33,871 bases of DNA from Bacteroidales bacterium (GCA_017630155.1 JAGBVU010000013.1:1-33871); one strand, 5' to 3'; positions 15,469 to 22,186 are shown, numbered from the stretch's first letter. Numbers and translations: made by a program. The notes: a model not told the origin generated them from the letters alone.

Positions 15469-16299
15469 ATGAAAAAGAAATATTACAGAGTGCTAACCAT
15501 CGCCGGAAGCGATTCGGGTGGTGGTGCAGGAATTCAGGCAGACATCAAGGCGATCAGCGCCATGGGGTGCTATGCAGCTTCAGCCATCACAGCCATCACA
15601 GTACAGAACACCCTGGGGGTGGAGGCAGTACATCCCGTCCCATTGGATATCCTTAGAGGGCAGATAGATGCGGTCCTCTCGGATATAGGGACAGATGCAA
15701 TAAAGATAGGGATGCTGCACTCCTCCGAGGTAGTTTGCCTGGTGGCAGAGATGATAGAGAAATACGGCATCAAAAATGTCGTACTGGATCCCGTGATGGT
15801 ATCCACATCCGGTCACAGACTTATAGAGGAAGATGCAGTAGAGACCATCAAGAGGAGATTGATGCCCCTTGCCAGAGTGATTACGCCGAACATACCTGAA
15901 GCTGAGATTCTTGCCGGATGCCCGATAACAGGAGAGGGGGATTTTGACAGGGTAGCCCGAAAACTCTCCGGAGGTGGTAAAGTGTCGGTACTTCTGAAGG
16001 CTGGGCACCTCAGTGAAGAGAGGCTGGTGGACTACTTCTACAATGCAGAGGATGGGACCATGACCAGATTGGCATCAAGGCGTGTGGAGACCCAAAATAC
16101 ACACGGCACAGGGTGTACCCTCTCTTCGGCATTAGCAGCAGCTCTTGCCAGGGGAGAGGATCTGACAAGCGCGGCAATATCTGCCAAAGGGTATATTGAG
16201 CAGGCCATTATCTCTGGAGCAGAATATGAGATCGGTGGTGGACACGGACCAGTGAACCATTTTTTCGGTCCGATAAAAATGGCTGCAAATGAATCTTAA
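15469..16299 (+). CDS. thiD: Hydroxymethylpyrimidine / phosphomethylpyrimidine kinase
   Basis: 276 residues, typical of bacterial ThiD. Phosphorylates HMP to HMP-P and then HMP-PP, the pyrimidine substrate of ThiE. Ribokinase-fold signatures: TIAGSDSGGGAGIQAD (10-25), AITAITVQNT (39-48), VVLDPVMVSTSG (104-115), and the anion hole GTGCTLSSA with Cys216. It begins 21 bases after the fusion gene and overlaps the next gene by 11 bases. With no ThiC in view, its substrate is probably salvaged HMP released by TenA. Confidence 0.96.
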   Translation: MKKKYYRVLTIAGSDSGGGAGIQADIKAISAMGCYAASAITAITVQNTLGVEAVHPVPLDILRGQIDAVLSDIGTDAIKIGMLHSSEVVCLVAEMIEKYGIKNVVLDPVMVSTSGHRLIEEDAVETIKRRLMPLARVITPNIPEAEILAGCPITGEGDFDRVARKLSGGGKVSVLLKAGHLSEERLVDYFYNAEDGTMTRLASRRVETQNTHGTGCTLSSALAAALARGEDLTSAAISAKGYIEQAIISGAEYEIGGGHGPVNHFFGPIKMAANES

Positions 16300-16936
16300 A
16301 GGGTACCAACTCCAATTTATAACCCATTCCACTGAGCGGTATTCTAACATAGACTCCGCCCGTATGGCACTCGAGGGGGGGTGCAGATGGATTCAGCTCC
16401 GGATGAAGGGGGCAGAGGATACTCTATTGGAGGAGACCGCACTGGTCATACAGAGGATGTGTCAGGAATATGGAGCCACTTTCATCATTGATGACAAAGT
16501 GGAACTTGCCCTGAAGATAAAGGCAGACGGGGTCCATCTTGGGAAGAGTGATATGCCTGTCGATCAGGCCAGGAGGCTTCTTGGTGGAGATTTCATCATA
16601 GGGGCCACTGTCAATTCTTTTGAAGATGTATTGCACCATTTGCAGGGTGACTCTCCCGATTACTTCGGGTGCGGGCCATATAGATTTACCTCTACCAAAG
16701 AGAGACTCGCACCTATATTGGGAGTAGCAGGGTATCAGTCCATTGTCCGTCAAATGAGAGAGAACAATATCGGGATTCCGATGGTAGCAATAGGGGGTAT
16801 CTGTAAAGATGATATCTGTCAGCTGATGGAGAGTGGGGTAGATGGTATTGCCCTTAGCGGATCTGTCTTACGGGCCGGGGATCCTGTCGGGGAGATGCGC
16901 CGGATCATGGATATAATTAACAGAAACACACATTAA
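16289..16936 (+). CDS. thiE: Second thiamin-phosphate synthase paralogue
   Basis: 215 residues, ThiE/TenI fold. Compared with the ThiE half of the fusion, QLR.K is kept (QLRMKG) and GVHLGKSDMP is kept, but the asparagine of INDR is Asp (IIDDKVEL) and the pyrophosphate loop reads FGCGPYRFTSTKERLAPILG instead of SPVYGTPTKKD. This is the usual look of a second Bacteroidetes ThiE copy, so it may be a working enzyme with different substrate preference or a specialised paralogue. Overlaps thiD by 11 bases; followed after 10 bases by thi4. No gene loss or frameshift. Confidence 0.88.
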   Translation: MNLKGYQLQFITHSTERYSNIDSARMALEGGCRWIQLRMKGAEDTLLEETALVIQRMCQEYGATFIIDDKVELALKIKADGVHLGKSDMPVDQARRLLGGDFIIGATVNSFEDVLHHLQGDSPDYFGCGPYRFTSTKERLAPILGVAGYQSIVRQMRENNIGIPMVAIGGICKDDICQLMESGVDGIALSGSVLRAGDPVGEMRRIMDIINRNTH

Positions 16937-16946
16937 TAGGATTATT

Positions 16947-17720
16947 ATGATTGAAAGAAATGTATCAAAGGGTATAATTAGTACCTATTTCAACAAACTG
17001 GAAAGAAATCTGGACCTGGATGTGGCTATCGTGGGAGGTGGCCCTTCTGGTATAGTAGCTGCATACTATCTGGCAAAGGGTGGTTTGAAAGTGGCCCAAT
17101 TTGACAGAAAATTGTCTCCCGGCGGGGGTATGTGGGGTGGTGCTATGATGTTTAATCAGATCGTAGTGCAGGAAGAGGCGATGCATATCATCAGGGATTT
17201 TGATATCAACTACGAGAAATACGATGAGAATCTTTATGTGATGGACTCGGTAGAGAGTACATCTGCATTGCTCTACAAAGCTGTTCACGCAGGTGCCACT
17301 ATCTTTAACTGCTACTCTGTGGAGGATGTCATCTTCAAAAACAATGTTGTGAGTGGTGTGGTGGTCAACTGGACACCTGTACTAAGAGAAGGGATGCACG
17401 TGGATCCCCTTAACATCATGGCAAAATGTGTTATCGACGGCACCGGTCACGACAGCGAGATGTGCCGTACTGTAGCTCGTAAAAACGGTATTACACTTGC
17501 GACAGAGACAGGTGGTGTTATCGGGGAGAGGTCACTGGATGTGGTAGCTGGTGAGCAGGAGGTGGTCAACGGCACCAAGGAGATCTATCCCGGTCTGTAT
17601 GTGTGCGGTATGGCAGCTTCTGCTGTAAGCGGTACCCCCAGGATGGGGCCAATTTTCGGAGGTATGCTCCTCTCTGGCAAAAAGGTGGCTGACCTGATTC
17701 TGGAAAAATTGGGAAAATGA
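16947..17720 (+). CDS. thi4: Thi4-type thiazole synthase, sulfide-dependent (His form)
   Basis: 257 residues. Thi4 makes ADP-thiazole (ADT) from NAD, glycine and sulfur. FAD/NAD-binding GGGPSG is at 30-35, an acidic end of the second strand in FDRK (52-55), GGGMWGGAMMF (59-69), and the C-terminal GMAASAVSGTPRMGPIFGGMLLSG region is intact. The residue that is the sulfur-donating Cys in yeast Thi4 (in TQCCMDP) is His151 here, in REGMHVDP, as in archaeal sulfide-using enzymes. The enzyme is therefore predicted to be catalytic, not suicidal, and to need free sulfide and Fe(II), consistent with an anaerobe. It overlaps the tenI-like gene by 4 bases. Confidence 0.93.
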   Translation: MIERNVSKGIISTYFNKLERNLDLDVAIVGGGPSGIVAAYYLAKGGLKVAQFDRKLSPGGGMWGGAMMFNQIVVQEEAMHIIRDFDINYEKYDENLYVMDSVESTSALLYKAVHAGATIFNCYSVEDVIFKNNVVSGVVVNWTPVLREGMHVDPLNIMAKCVIDGTGHDSEMCRTVARKNGITLATETGGVIGERSLDVVAGEQEVVNGTKEIYPGLYVCGMAASAVSGTPRMGPIFGGMLLSGKKVADLILEKLGK

Positions 17721-18262
17721 AAATCATTGCCATAACTACTCCTAAGGTAACCTCTGATGATTTGCCCATCATCAGAGGTCTTATCGGCAAGGGGATAGAT
17801 GTTATTCATCTGAGAAAGCCGGATTCCTGCATTGATGAGTGCAGGGATCTGTTGCTCAGGTTGACTGATAAGGAGAGGGGGAGGATCGTGATCCACGATT
17901 ACCCCGAGTTGTATGATGAGTTCCAGCTGCTTGGGATTCATATCAATAAGAATGTTACATGTTTCACCTCAGGGTATTCTGGACTCAGAACCCGTTCGTG
18001 CCACTCTTTTGAGGAGGTCATGATGTATAAGGATGATTACGATTACCTGTTTCTCAGCCCCATCTTCAACAGCATTTCCAAACAGGGTTATCTCTCCGGA
18101 TTCACGCACGACAAATTAGTCCGAGCTTCTGAAGAGGGGATTATCGACCGGAAAGTGGTCGCACTCGGCGGGGTCACTTTTGATAAAATAGAATATCTGA
18201 AAGGGCTGGGTTTTGGAGGCGCAGCCATGATCGGGGCTCTATATAATACCAGCCAGATCTGA
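17717..18262 (+). CDS. tenI: TenI-like / divergent thiamin-phosphate synthase family protein
   Basis: 181 residues, a short ThiE/TenI-fold protein common in Bacteroidetes thiamin clusters. The first strand gives VIHLRKPDS, IVIHDY replaces IINDR, LGIHINKN stands where ThiE has GVHIGQSD, and the phosphate loop reads LSPIFNSISKQGY. Key ThiE residues are thus changed, so it is probably not a regular ThiE. TenI of Bacillus aromatises the ThiG product; a Thi4 pathway should not need that step, so its role here is open. Start overlaps the thi4 stop (ATGA). It ends the operon; a weak 6-bp hairpin at 18286-18306 follows without a T-run. Confidence 0.8.
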   Translation: MKIIAITTPKVTSDDLPIIRGLIGKGIDVIHLRKPDSCIDECRDLLLRLTDKERGRIVIHDYPELYDEFQLLGIHINKNVTCFTSGYSGLRTRSCHSFEEVMMYKDDYDYLFLSPIFNSISKQGYLSGFTHDKLVRASEEGIIDRKVVALGGVTFDKIEYLKGLGFGGAAMIGALYNTSQI

Positions 18263-18298
18263 CCTGTTTCTGCAGGCTAGGGCAAAAGGATGATATCG

Positions 18299-18958
18299 CT
18301 ATCCTTCCGTCACAGGGCAGGCCAATGCAAGCAGTTCGCTGAAGTCATCTATGAGCCAATCGGCAGGGGAGAGGCTTTCGCGTGAGCCGTTGCCATAGGT
18401 AACTCCGCAGGTCTTGGTCCCGGCATTGATACCCATCTGTATATCGAAGATGGTGTCACCCACCATTATTGCCTGATCGGGGGTGAAGCCGTATTTTTCC
18501 AGGGTCTTGAAGATCGCCTCGGGGTGAGGTTTCCCATTCTCTACGTCGCCGGCTCCGAGGATGTATGTGATGATCTCTGTGAGGCCGAGGTTCTTTACGA
18601 ATTGCGATAGCGATGTCTGTCCGCGGCTGCTGGCGATAGTAAGTGTCAGGCCACGGGCTTTGAGTGCCTTAAGGGTCTCTATGACATGGGGATAGAGTTT
18701 TACTGCCCCATCTTTGTTGTGCACGTCGAAGAGTCTGCGGTAGGTGTCCGCATAGAGGTTGACATCTATATTGCATTCGGGGAAGAGGACAGGGGGGATC
18801 TCCACCAGTCTTAGTCCGATCATCGCCGCACACTCTGCATCGGTGCGTGTAGGGAGCCCCATCTCGCGGATGGTCTCGTGCATGGTCTTTATGATTACCG
18901 ACGCTGTGTCTCCCAGTGTCCCGTCAAAATCTAGAATTATAATTTTAGTCTCTGCCAT
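18299..18958 (-). CDS. HAD-superfamily hydrolase, phosphoglycolate-phosphatase-like
   Basis: 219 residues. HAD motif I DFDGTLGD (Asp10 nucleophile, Asp12), a helical cap (about 15-85), motif II TIASSRG, motif III Lys in GKPHPE, and motif IV MVGDTIFD. Layout fits the Gph/PgmB-type C1-cap phosphatases acting on small phosphate esters; substrate unknown. It converges with the thiamin operon, with 36 bases between stops, so a role in thiamin phosphate metabolism is possible but not indicated by the sequence. TACCTTTG (complement of 18963-18970) sits only four bases before the ATG, implying a leaderless or nearly leaderless mRNA. Confidence 0.88.
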   Translation of the reverse strand: MAETKIIILDFDGTLGDTASVIIKTMHETIREMGLPTRTDAECAAMIGLRLVEIPPVLFPECNIDVNLYADTYRRLFDVHNKDGAVKLYPHVIETLKALKARGLTLTIASSRGQTSLSQFVKNLGLTEIITYILGAGDVENGKPHPEAIFKTLEKYGFTPDQAIMVGDTIFDIQMGINAGTKTCGVTYGNGSRESLSPADWLIDDFSELLALACPVTEG

Positions 18959-19041
18959 GGTGCAAAGGTATGCAGTTATTGGGTTAATTCATCATTGGCT
19001 CCCCTAATTTACGCAATAGTTTTCTGTCACGACGACCACTA

Positions 19042-19137
19042 TTTCACTTCCCGCACCGACTTTTGGCGATTTCATGACGTGCGGGATGGATTTTCACTTC
19101 CCGCGCCGACTTCTGGCTATTTTCCTGCCACGCGCGA
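19042..19137. repeat. Two degenerate direct repeats, 50-bp period, each with inner inverted repeat
   Basis: The units begin TTTCACTTCCCGC at 19042 and 19092 and stay similar for about 40 bases (CCGAC-TT-TGGC-ATTT). In the first, TCCCGCAC (19049-19056) pairs perfectly with GTGCGGGA (19079-19086). In the second the arms have decayed to CCGCGC and GCGCG. Confidence 0.6.
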
Positions 19138-19139
19138 AA

Positions 19140-19273
19140 GGACTGTGCGCATGGATCCTTGCTAGAAAGGCGTCTGAGAAGGGATGGCGCGCACAGTCCG
19201 GACTTTCAGGGCGTGACTAAGCACATGTATCCACACCAGAAGGGCTTCTAAGACGGTATAGTGCGCACAGTCC
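19140..19273. repeat. Two 60-bp degenerate direct repeats ending in GCGCACAGTCC
   Basis: Units 19140-19199 and 19214-19273 are the same length (start-to-start 74 bases) and align without gaps; both end in GCGCACAGTCC. In the first unit the start GGACTGTGCGC (19140-19150) is the exact complement of that end (19189-19199), an 11-bp perfect stem. The second unit has a decayed left arm (GACTAAGCAC). Confidence 0.65.
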
Positions 19274-19312
19274 TTTTGATATTGACAGCACATTAATCAT
19301 CCCCGTCTTCCG

Positions 19313-19429
19313 GCTGCGGAGATCAGGTTCTTCAGGCGTTCGCTTCGCTCACTCCCACCACGCCTACGGCGCGGTCCCCCCGCTATCTAGCGCGGGTGCT
19401 AAGGCCTTCAGAACTTGATTCTCCGCAGC
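19313..19429. repeat. 117-bp imperfect hairpin (MITE- or structured-RNA-like)
   Basis: The outer arms GCTGCGGAGA at 19313 and TCTCCGCAGC at 19420 pair perfectly for 10 bp, and pairing continues with one bulge and two mismatches for about 25 bp. Inside are smaller palindromes (CGCTA-TC-TAGCG, CGCC-TA-CGGCG) and TTCGCTTCGCTC. No open frame. It could be a non-autonomous mobile element or a structured RNA; nothing in the sequence decides. Confidence 0.6.
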
Positions 19430-19526
19430 TTTGACATACTACAATAAGAAATGAATATAGATCTGTAATCTGGAAAAGGTAGGGAGCTAGAAAGTTGAGT
19501 GGAAGTAAAAAATAAAGAGGCTATTA

Positions 19527-19673
19527 TTATTTATCAAATTTCTTAGCTATATTTTTAAATTTGAGAGCTTTGCATGATAACCAATCAAAAGCTTTATCCC
19601 ATTGATCCTCGTTTGTTATATCGTAAGATTCATATGTCAAAGAAAATTTTTCTGTAGAAAGCACCTCCCAGAA
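19527..19673 (-). pseudogene. C-terminal remnant of a protein resembling the DUF4268 C-terminus
   Basis: 48 open codons ending in TAA with sensible composition (FWEVLSTEKFSLTYESYD, then DQWDKAFDWLSCKALKFKNI, then AKKFDK). The pattern of a strand followed by a D/N-x-x-x-W helix and a final lysine-rich helix resembles the end of DUF4268 proteins, but this is recall, not a search. No start codon and no upstream part exist: the frame runs straight into the 51-bp repeat array. Most likely the 3' stump of a deleted gene. Confidence 0.4.
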
Positions 19674-19677
19674 AATC

Positions 19678-19814
19678 GGGCACAAAATCGTAGGTTTCCA
19701 TGCCCAAACTACCGAAAAAACATATAACGGGCAAGAAAATCGGTCATCCCGTGCCCAAAGTGCCTTCCGAACGGTAAACGTGCAGGAAAAGCCGTGGTTC
19801 CATGCCCAAAGTTG
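19678..19814. repeat. 51-bp tandem repeat, three units (GGGCA-N18-TGCCCAAA)
   Basis: Units start at 19678, 19729 and 19780; the TGCCCAAA block starts at 19701, 19752 and 19803. The period is exactly 51 bases. In the first two units GGGCA pairs with TGCCC 18 bases later; in the third it is GTGCA. Single copies with the same 23-base offset recur at 22474 and 29726. Confidence 0.8.
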
Positions 19815-19907
19815 ATTATAAGATTATTAGATGACAGGTACATCTGACATATGCGCTTGGCAGGTGAATTACTGGAAAGGGTGAATAATTTTATGAAATA
19901 AATTAAG

Positions 19908-19915
19908 TAAATTTG
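19908..19915 (+). promoter_or_regulatory. -7 box immediately before the 19920 gene
   Basis: TAAATTTG ends four bases before the ATG at 19920, so a transcript starting at the usual distance would have practically no 5' leader. Confidence 0.45.
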
Positions 19916-19919
19916 AGGT

Positions 19920-20324
19920 ATGATCAAGCGGCAATATTCATATTTCATTGCAGGAGCGATATGGGGCATCCCTGGGATCAATATTGCAGTCAAAGGATTC
20001 AGGGCCTATATGCTGATAGAGAGCAGCAATATCTGGTGGCTGGTGGGGATTACCATTGCTGTAGCGCTCTTCTTTTTCATTATCTTCCGCAAGGTCTCAA
20101 GGCGATACACTGAAAGGATCTCCACATTGCCCGAGAGGGTTATGATATGGCAGATATTTCCGCCTAAGGGTTGGATCCTGCTGCTGTTTATGATGGGGCT
20201 TGGGATTGCCCTTAAGTATATCCCTGGGATACCGATGGCATTTACCGCATCGTTCTATTCTGGACTTGGCCCCATGCTCGTTGTCGCAGCAGTGAGATTT
20301 ATGGCTGCCGCCAGAGTTGCATAG
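19920..20324 (+). CDS. Small multi-pass membrane protein, unknown function
   Basis: 134 residues, not recognised. Four hydrophobic stretches are visible (about 6-22, 38-57, 83-100, 112-130), separated by a basic loop (FRKVSRRYTERIS). The short segment WGIPGINIAVKGFRAY and the YIPGIPMAFTASFYSGLGP segment look like paired re-entrant or TM hairpins. The ATG follows a TAAATTTG box. The opposite strand has an open frame at 19709-19993 that I regard as a shadow. The next gene begins about 50 bases downstream with its own promoter. Confidence 0.65.
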   Translation: MIKRQYSYFIAGAIWGIPGINIAVKGFRAYMLIESSNIWWLVGITIAVALFFFIIFRKVSRRYTERISTLPERVMIWQIFPPKGWILLLFMMGLGIALKYIPGIPMAFTASFYSGLGPMLVVAAVRFMAAARVA

Positions 20325-20338
20325 CAGATTTTATTTCG

Positions 20339-20346
20339 TATATTTA
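20339..20346 (+). promoter_or_regulatory. Promoter of the small winged-helix gene
   Basis: TATATTTA is a near match to TAnnTTTG and has a TTG at 20317-20319 exactly 19 bases upstream, the standard -33/-7 spacing. Transcription would start near 20353, about 23 bases before the ATG at 20376. Confidence 0.5.
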
Positions 20347-20375
20347 CATCACGAACAAATATAAAACTAAAGAAT

Positions 20376-20555
20376 ATGGAAAATAAAGAGAAAGTATTGG
20401 CAGCGATGAAACAGGCTGGTGAGCCCCTTAATGCAGGTAAAATAGCAGAGTTGAGCGGTCTTGACCGTAAAGATGTGGATAAAGCCATGAAGGTGCTCAA
20501 AGAGGAAGGGGCCATCGTGTCACCTGTCCGCTGCAAATGGGAACCTGCAAAGTAA
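20376..20555 (+). CDS. Small winged-helix DNA-binding protein (59 aa)
   Basis: A complete 59-residue frame. Helix-turn-helix pattern: [20 protein letters not shown] (helices 1-2), [21 protein letters not shown] (recognition helix and link), then a short wing ([14 protein letters not shown]). Small stand-alone proteins of this design are frequent in Bacteroidales and are annotated as transcriptional regulators, with targets unknown. It has its own promoter upstream and a strong terminator just downstream, so it forms a single-gene transcription unit. Confidence 0.75.
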   Translation: MENKEKVLAAMKQAGEPLNAGKIAELSGLDRKDVDKAMKVLKEEGAIVSPVRCKWEPAK

Positions 20556-20581
20556 TCCATTAGCAATATCAGACAACAAGG

Positions 20582-20630
20582 GAGGCTCCCCTCAAAAGTC
20601 AGATTGGCTTAGAGGGGTGCCTCTTTTTTT
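20582..20630 (+). terminator. Intrinsic terminator
   Basis: GAGGCTCCCCTC (20582-20593) pairs with GAGGGGTGCCTC (20612-20623) with one mismatch, followed by seven T residues (20624-20630). It closes the single-gene winged-helix unit 27 bases after its stop codon. Confidence 0.85.
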
Positions 20631-20693
20631 GCACTTCGGCAAATCTGACCAATTTGTCGGAAGAAGTGAAAAATTCTTTTCATCTGGTTGCCA

Positions 20694-20701
20694 TACTTTT
20701 G
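20694..20701 (+). promoter_or_regulatory. -7 box for the 11-residue-repeat protein gene
   Basis: TACTTTTG matches TAnnTTTG and lies 40 bases before the ATG at 20742. It follows the terminator directly, so a new transcript probably begins near 20708. Confidence 0.45.
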
Positions 20702-20741
20702 CAGCCGAAAAATTAATGTAGAAAAATATACATTTTAACTC

Positions 20742-20933
20742 ATGGCAACACTTAAACCAAAAAAGACAAAAATCGAGGACACCGTGGTAGGTGCGTATCA
20801 GAAAGTAGAAGACACAGTAGTAGGAACTTATCAGAAAATCGAGAATGCTGTCGTAGGGACATACCAGAAAATCGAGGACAAGTTCGTGGAGAAATTCCTT
20901 GAAAATGATGAAGACCAAGAGAGTAATATTTAA
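20742..20933 (+). CDS. Small protein of 11-residue VVGxYQKxE repeats
   Basis: 63 residues. After a basic start (MATLKPKKTK) the chain repeats an 11-residue unit: IEDTVVGAYQK, VEDTVVGTYQK, IENAVVGTYQK, IEDKFVEKFLE, then an acidic tail. An 11-mer period gives a long amphipathic helix, as in lipid-surface-binding or coiled-coil proteins. Similar tiny proteins with VVGxYxKIED repeats are, from memory, widespread in gut Firmicutes and Bacteroidota, with no known function. The repeats use different synonymous codons, so the pattern is held at protein level. Its 3' end overlaps the next gene. Confidence 0.8.
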   Translation: MATLKPKKTKIEDTVVGAYQKVEDTVVGTYQKIENAVVGTYQKIEDKFVEKFLENDEDQESNI

Positions 20934-21315
20934 AGAACCCCTTCATCATGTGTGCTTGATGTATGGACTAAAGCAGACCTTTGGAAGGATGCCGTTCCTC
21001 AATAAAAAGGTGCTCGAGATCAAGGGGGAGCTTGTGGCAATTGACAATATATTGCCACCGCCCCCAATGATGAGCCACCCCGACAGGAGAAACTCCACCA
21101 GAGGTGTGAGAAATATGGTAGGGGTCTCATATTGGAAGGACAAACTTTCTGTCGAGTACAGGGAGGATATGTGCACTCCGGAGGAGATTACTGCCTTTAT
21201 CAATAGCCTTATCGAAGATTATCTCCATTTCAGACATCCATTTATGAAGACAATAGTCAAAGATGGCACTATCTATGAAGAGTCAACAGGCCATCAGATA
21301 GCTGAGATTATTTAA
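20908..21315 (+). CDS. Hypothetical protein, unknown function
   Basis: About 135 residues from the ATG at 20908 (MKTKRVIFKE); in-frame ATGs at 20899 and 20905 are alternatives. It overlaps the end of the repeat-protein gene by about 26 bases in another frame, so the two are probably translationally coupled. Composition is that of a soluble alpha/beta protein: HHVCLMYGLKQTFGRMPF, a Pro-rich turn (PPPPMM), then CTPEEITAFINSLIEDYLHF as a clear helix. No TM segment or signal peptide, no recognised motif. Its end overlaps the convergent AraC gene by 8 bases. Confidence 0.65.
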   Translation: MKTKRVIFKEPLHHVCLMYGLKQTFGRMPFLNKKVLEIKGELVAIDNILPPPPMMSHPDRRNSTRGVRNMVGVSYWKDKLSVEYREDMCTPEEITAFINSLIEDYLHFRHPFMKTIVKDGTIYEESTGHQIAEII

Positions 21316-22138
21316 ACTTATCGTCATCTCTGGACAAGGACTGGCGGTATTTTTTTGGTGAGACACCTTCAACCCTCTTAAAGTATTTTCCAAAGACTGA
21401 TTGTGAAGGGAAATCCAGTTCGTCACTTATCTCCTGGATGGTCATTGATGTGGATGAAAGGCAGCTTTTGGCATACAAGACCACATGTTTCTCTATCCAG
21501 TCAAGGGCGGTCATGCCGGTCTCCTGTTTGAGCATAGTAGAAAGGTACTTGCTGGTCACACAAAGTTTGTCGGCGTAGAATCCGATGTCACGCTGAGTTT
21601 TGAAATTCTCTGCCACCAGTGACATGAATTTTTCACATTTTTCCTGTTGGATAGTCATAGCAGCCGGCTGGCTTTGCAGACCATGCATATAATACCCAAG
21701 ACCGTAATAATAGGCTGAAAAGAGGTGTCTGATGATCTCCTCCCTATAAGGATTGTCTGGCTGCTTCATCAGACTTGAGACCTGCCTGTAAACAGATGTA
21801 AGGACATCTATGACCTCCACTGAGACGCTATAAAATTGGGTATCTTTGATAAAGAGCCTCTCCTGCAGACTGACAGGGAGATTCAGCGAATCTGTAAAGT
21901 CCTGGTTCATCACCATACCGAAACCGACAAACTCATCATCGACCTCGATAGACTCCACCACCTGACCGGGGAGGAACAGGGCCACAGCAGGGGCTTTGAG
22001 GGACCACATACGAAAATCCACCAGACAGGAAAACTGTCCGGAGGTGATCACAACCTGGGTCACTTTCTTTATTTTGTGAGGAAAGCGGAGCCCCTTCAGC
22101 AGACTCTCACTATCCAGCAGTTCGATATCTTCCAGCAT
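21308..22138 (-). CDS. AraC family transcriptional regulator
   Basis: 276 residues from the ATG at 22138; an in-frame GTG at 22156 lies inside the promoter box and is unlikely. The N-terminus (about 1-170) is a cupin-like sensing domain (LVDFRMWSLKAPAVALFLPGQ region). The C-terminus holds the two AraC helix-turn-helices: DIGFYADKLCVTSKYLSTML and MTIQEISDELDFPSQSVFGKYF, followed by GVSPKKYRQS. This is the usual Bacteroidetes AraC form. Ligand and targets unknown. It has a textbook promoter and converges on the hypothetical protein gene. Confidence 0.93.
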   Translation of the reverse strand: MLEDIELLDSESLLKGLRFPHKIKKVTQVVITSGQFSCLVDFRMWSLKAPAVALFLPGQVVESIEVDDEFVGFGMVMNQDFTDSLNLPVSLQERLFIKDTQFYSVSVEVIDVLTSVYRQVSSLMKQPDNPYREEIIRHLFSAYYYGLGYYMHGLQSQPAAMTIQQEKCEKFMSLVAENFKTQRDIGFYADKLCVTSKYLSTMLKQETGMTALDWIEKHVVLYAKSCLSSTSMTIQEISDELDFPSQSVFGKYFKRVEGVSPKKYRQSLSRDDDKFK

Positions 22139-22155
22139 AATATCGGATTTAAGCA

Positions 22156-22186
22156 CAAATTTACCAAATCGGAAGAATTGGACAAA
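22156..22186 (-). promoter_or_regulatory. Promoter of the AraC-family gene
   Basis: On the minus strand TTTG (complement of 22183-22186) and TAAATTTG (complement of 22156-22163) are separated by 19 bases, a full match to the Bacteroidetes -33/-7 promoter. The start site would be about 12 bases before the ATG at 22138. Confidence 0.75.

Larger units (their letters stand above)
18959..19526. other. Gene-free GC-rich structured region
   Basis: No credible gene. The stretch holds two pairs of degenerate direct repeats and a long imperfect hairpin, listed separately. Base composition jumps to high GC between about 19040 and 19430, unlike the AT-rich spacers elsewhere in the window, then falls back to AT-rich sequence around a gene remnant. 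Confidence 0.6.

Noticed and set aside
18286-18306. Terminator between the thiamin operon and the HAD gene
   Set aside because: The hairpin AAGGAT/ATCCTT has only six pairs and no T-run on either strand.
18959-19526. tRNA or other known RNA gene in the GC-rich gap
   Set aside because: No cloverleaf with a TPsiC-type loop, and no match by eye to 6S, tmRNA, SRP or RNase P cores.
19678-19814. CRISPR array
   Set aside because: The 51-bp units repeat along their whole length, including the parts that would be spacers, and there are only three units with no cas genes.
19709-19993. Minus-strand 94-residue ORF with 17-residue repeats as a real gene
   Set aside because: It covers the 5' end of the plus-strand membrane protein gene and a promoter box, and its repeats follow from the 51-bp DNA repeat. 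Kept only as an observation about the repeat family.
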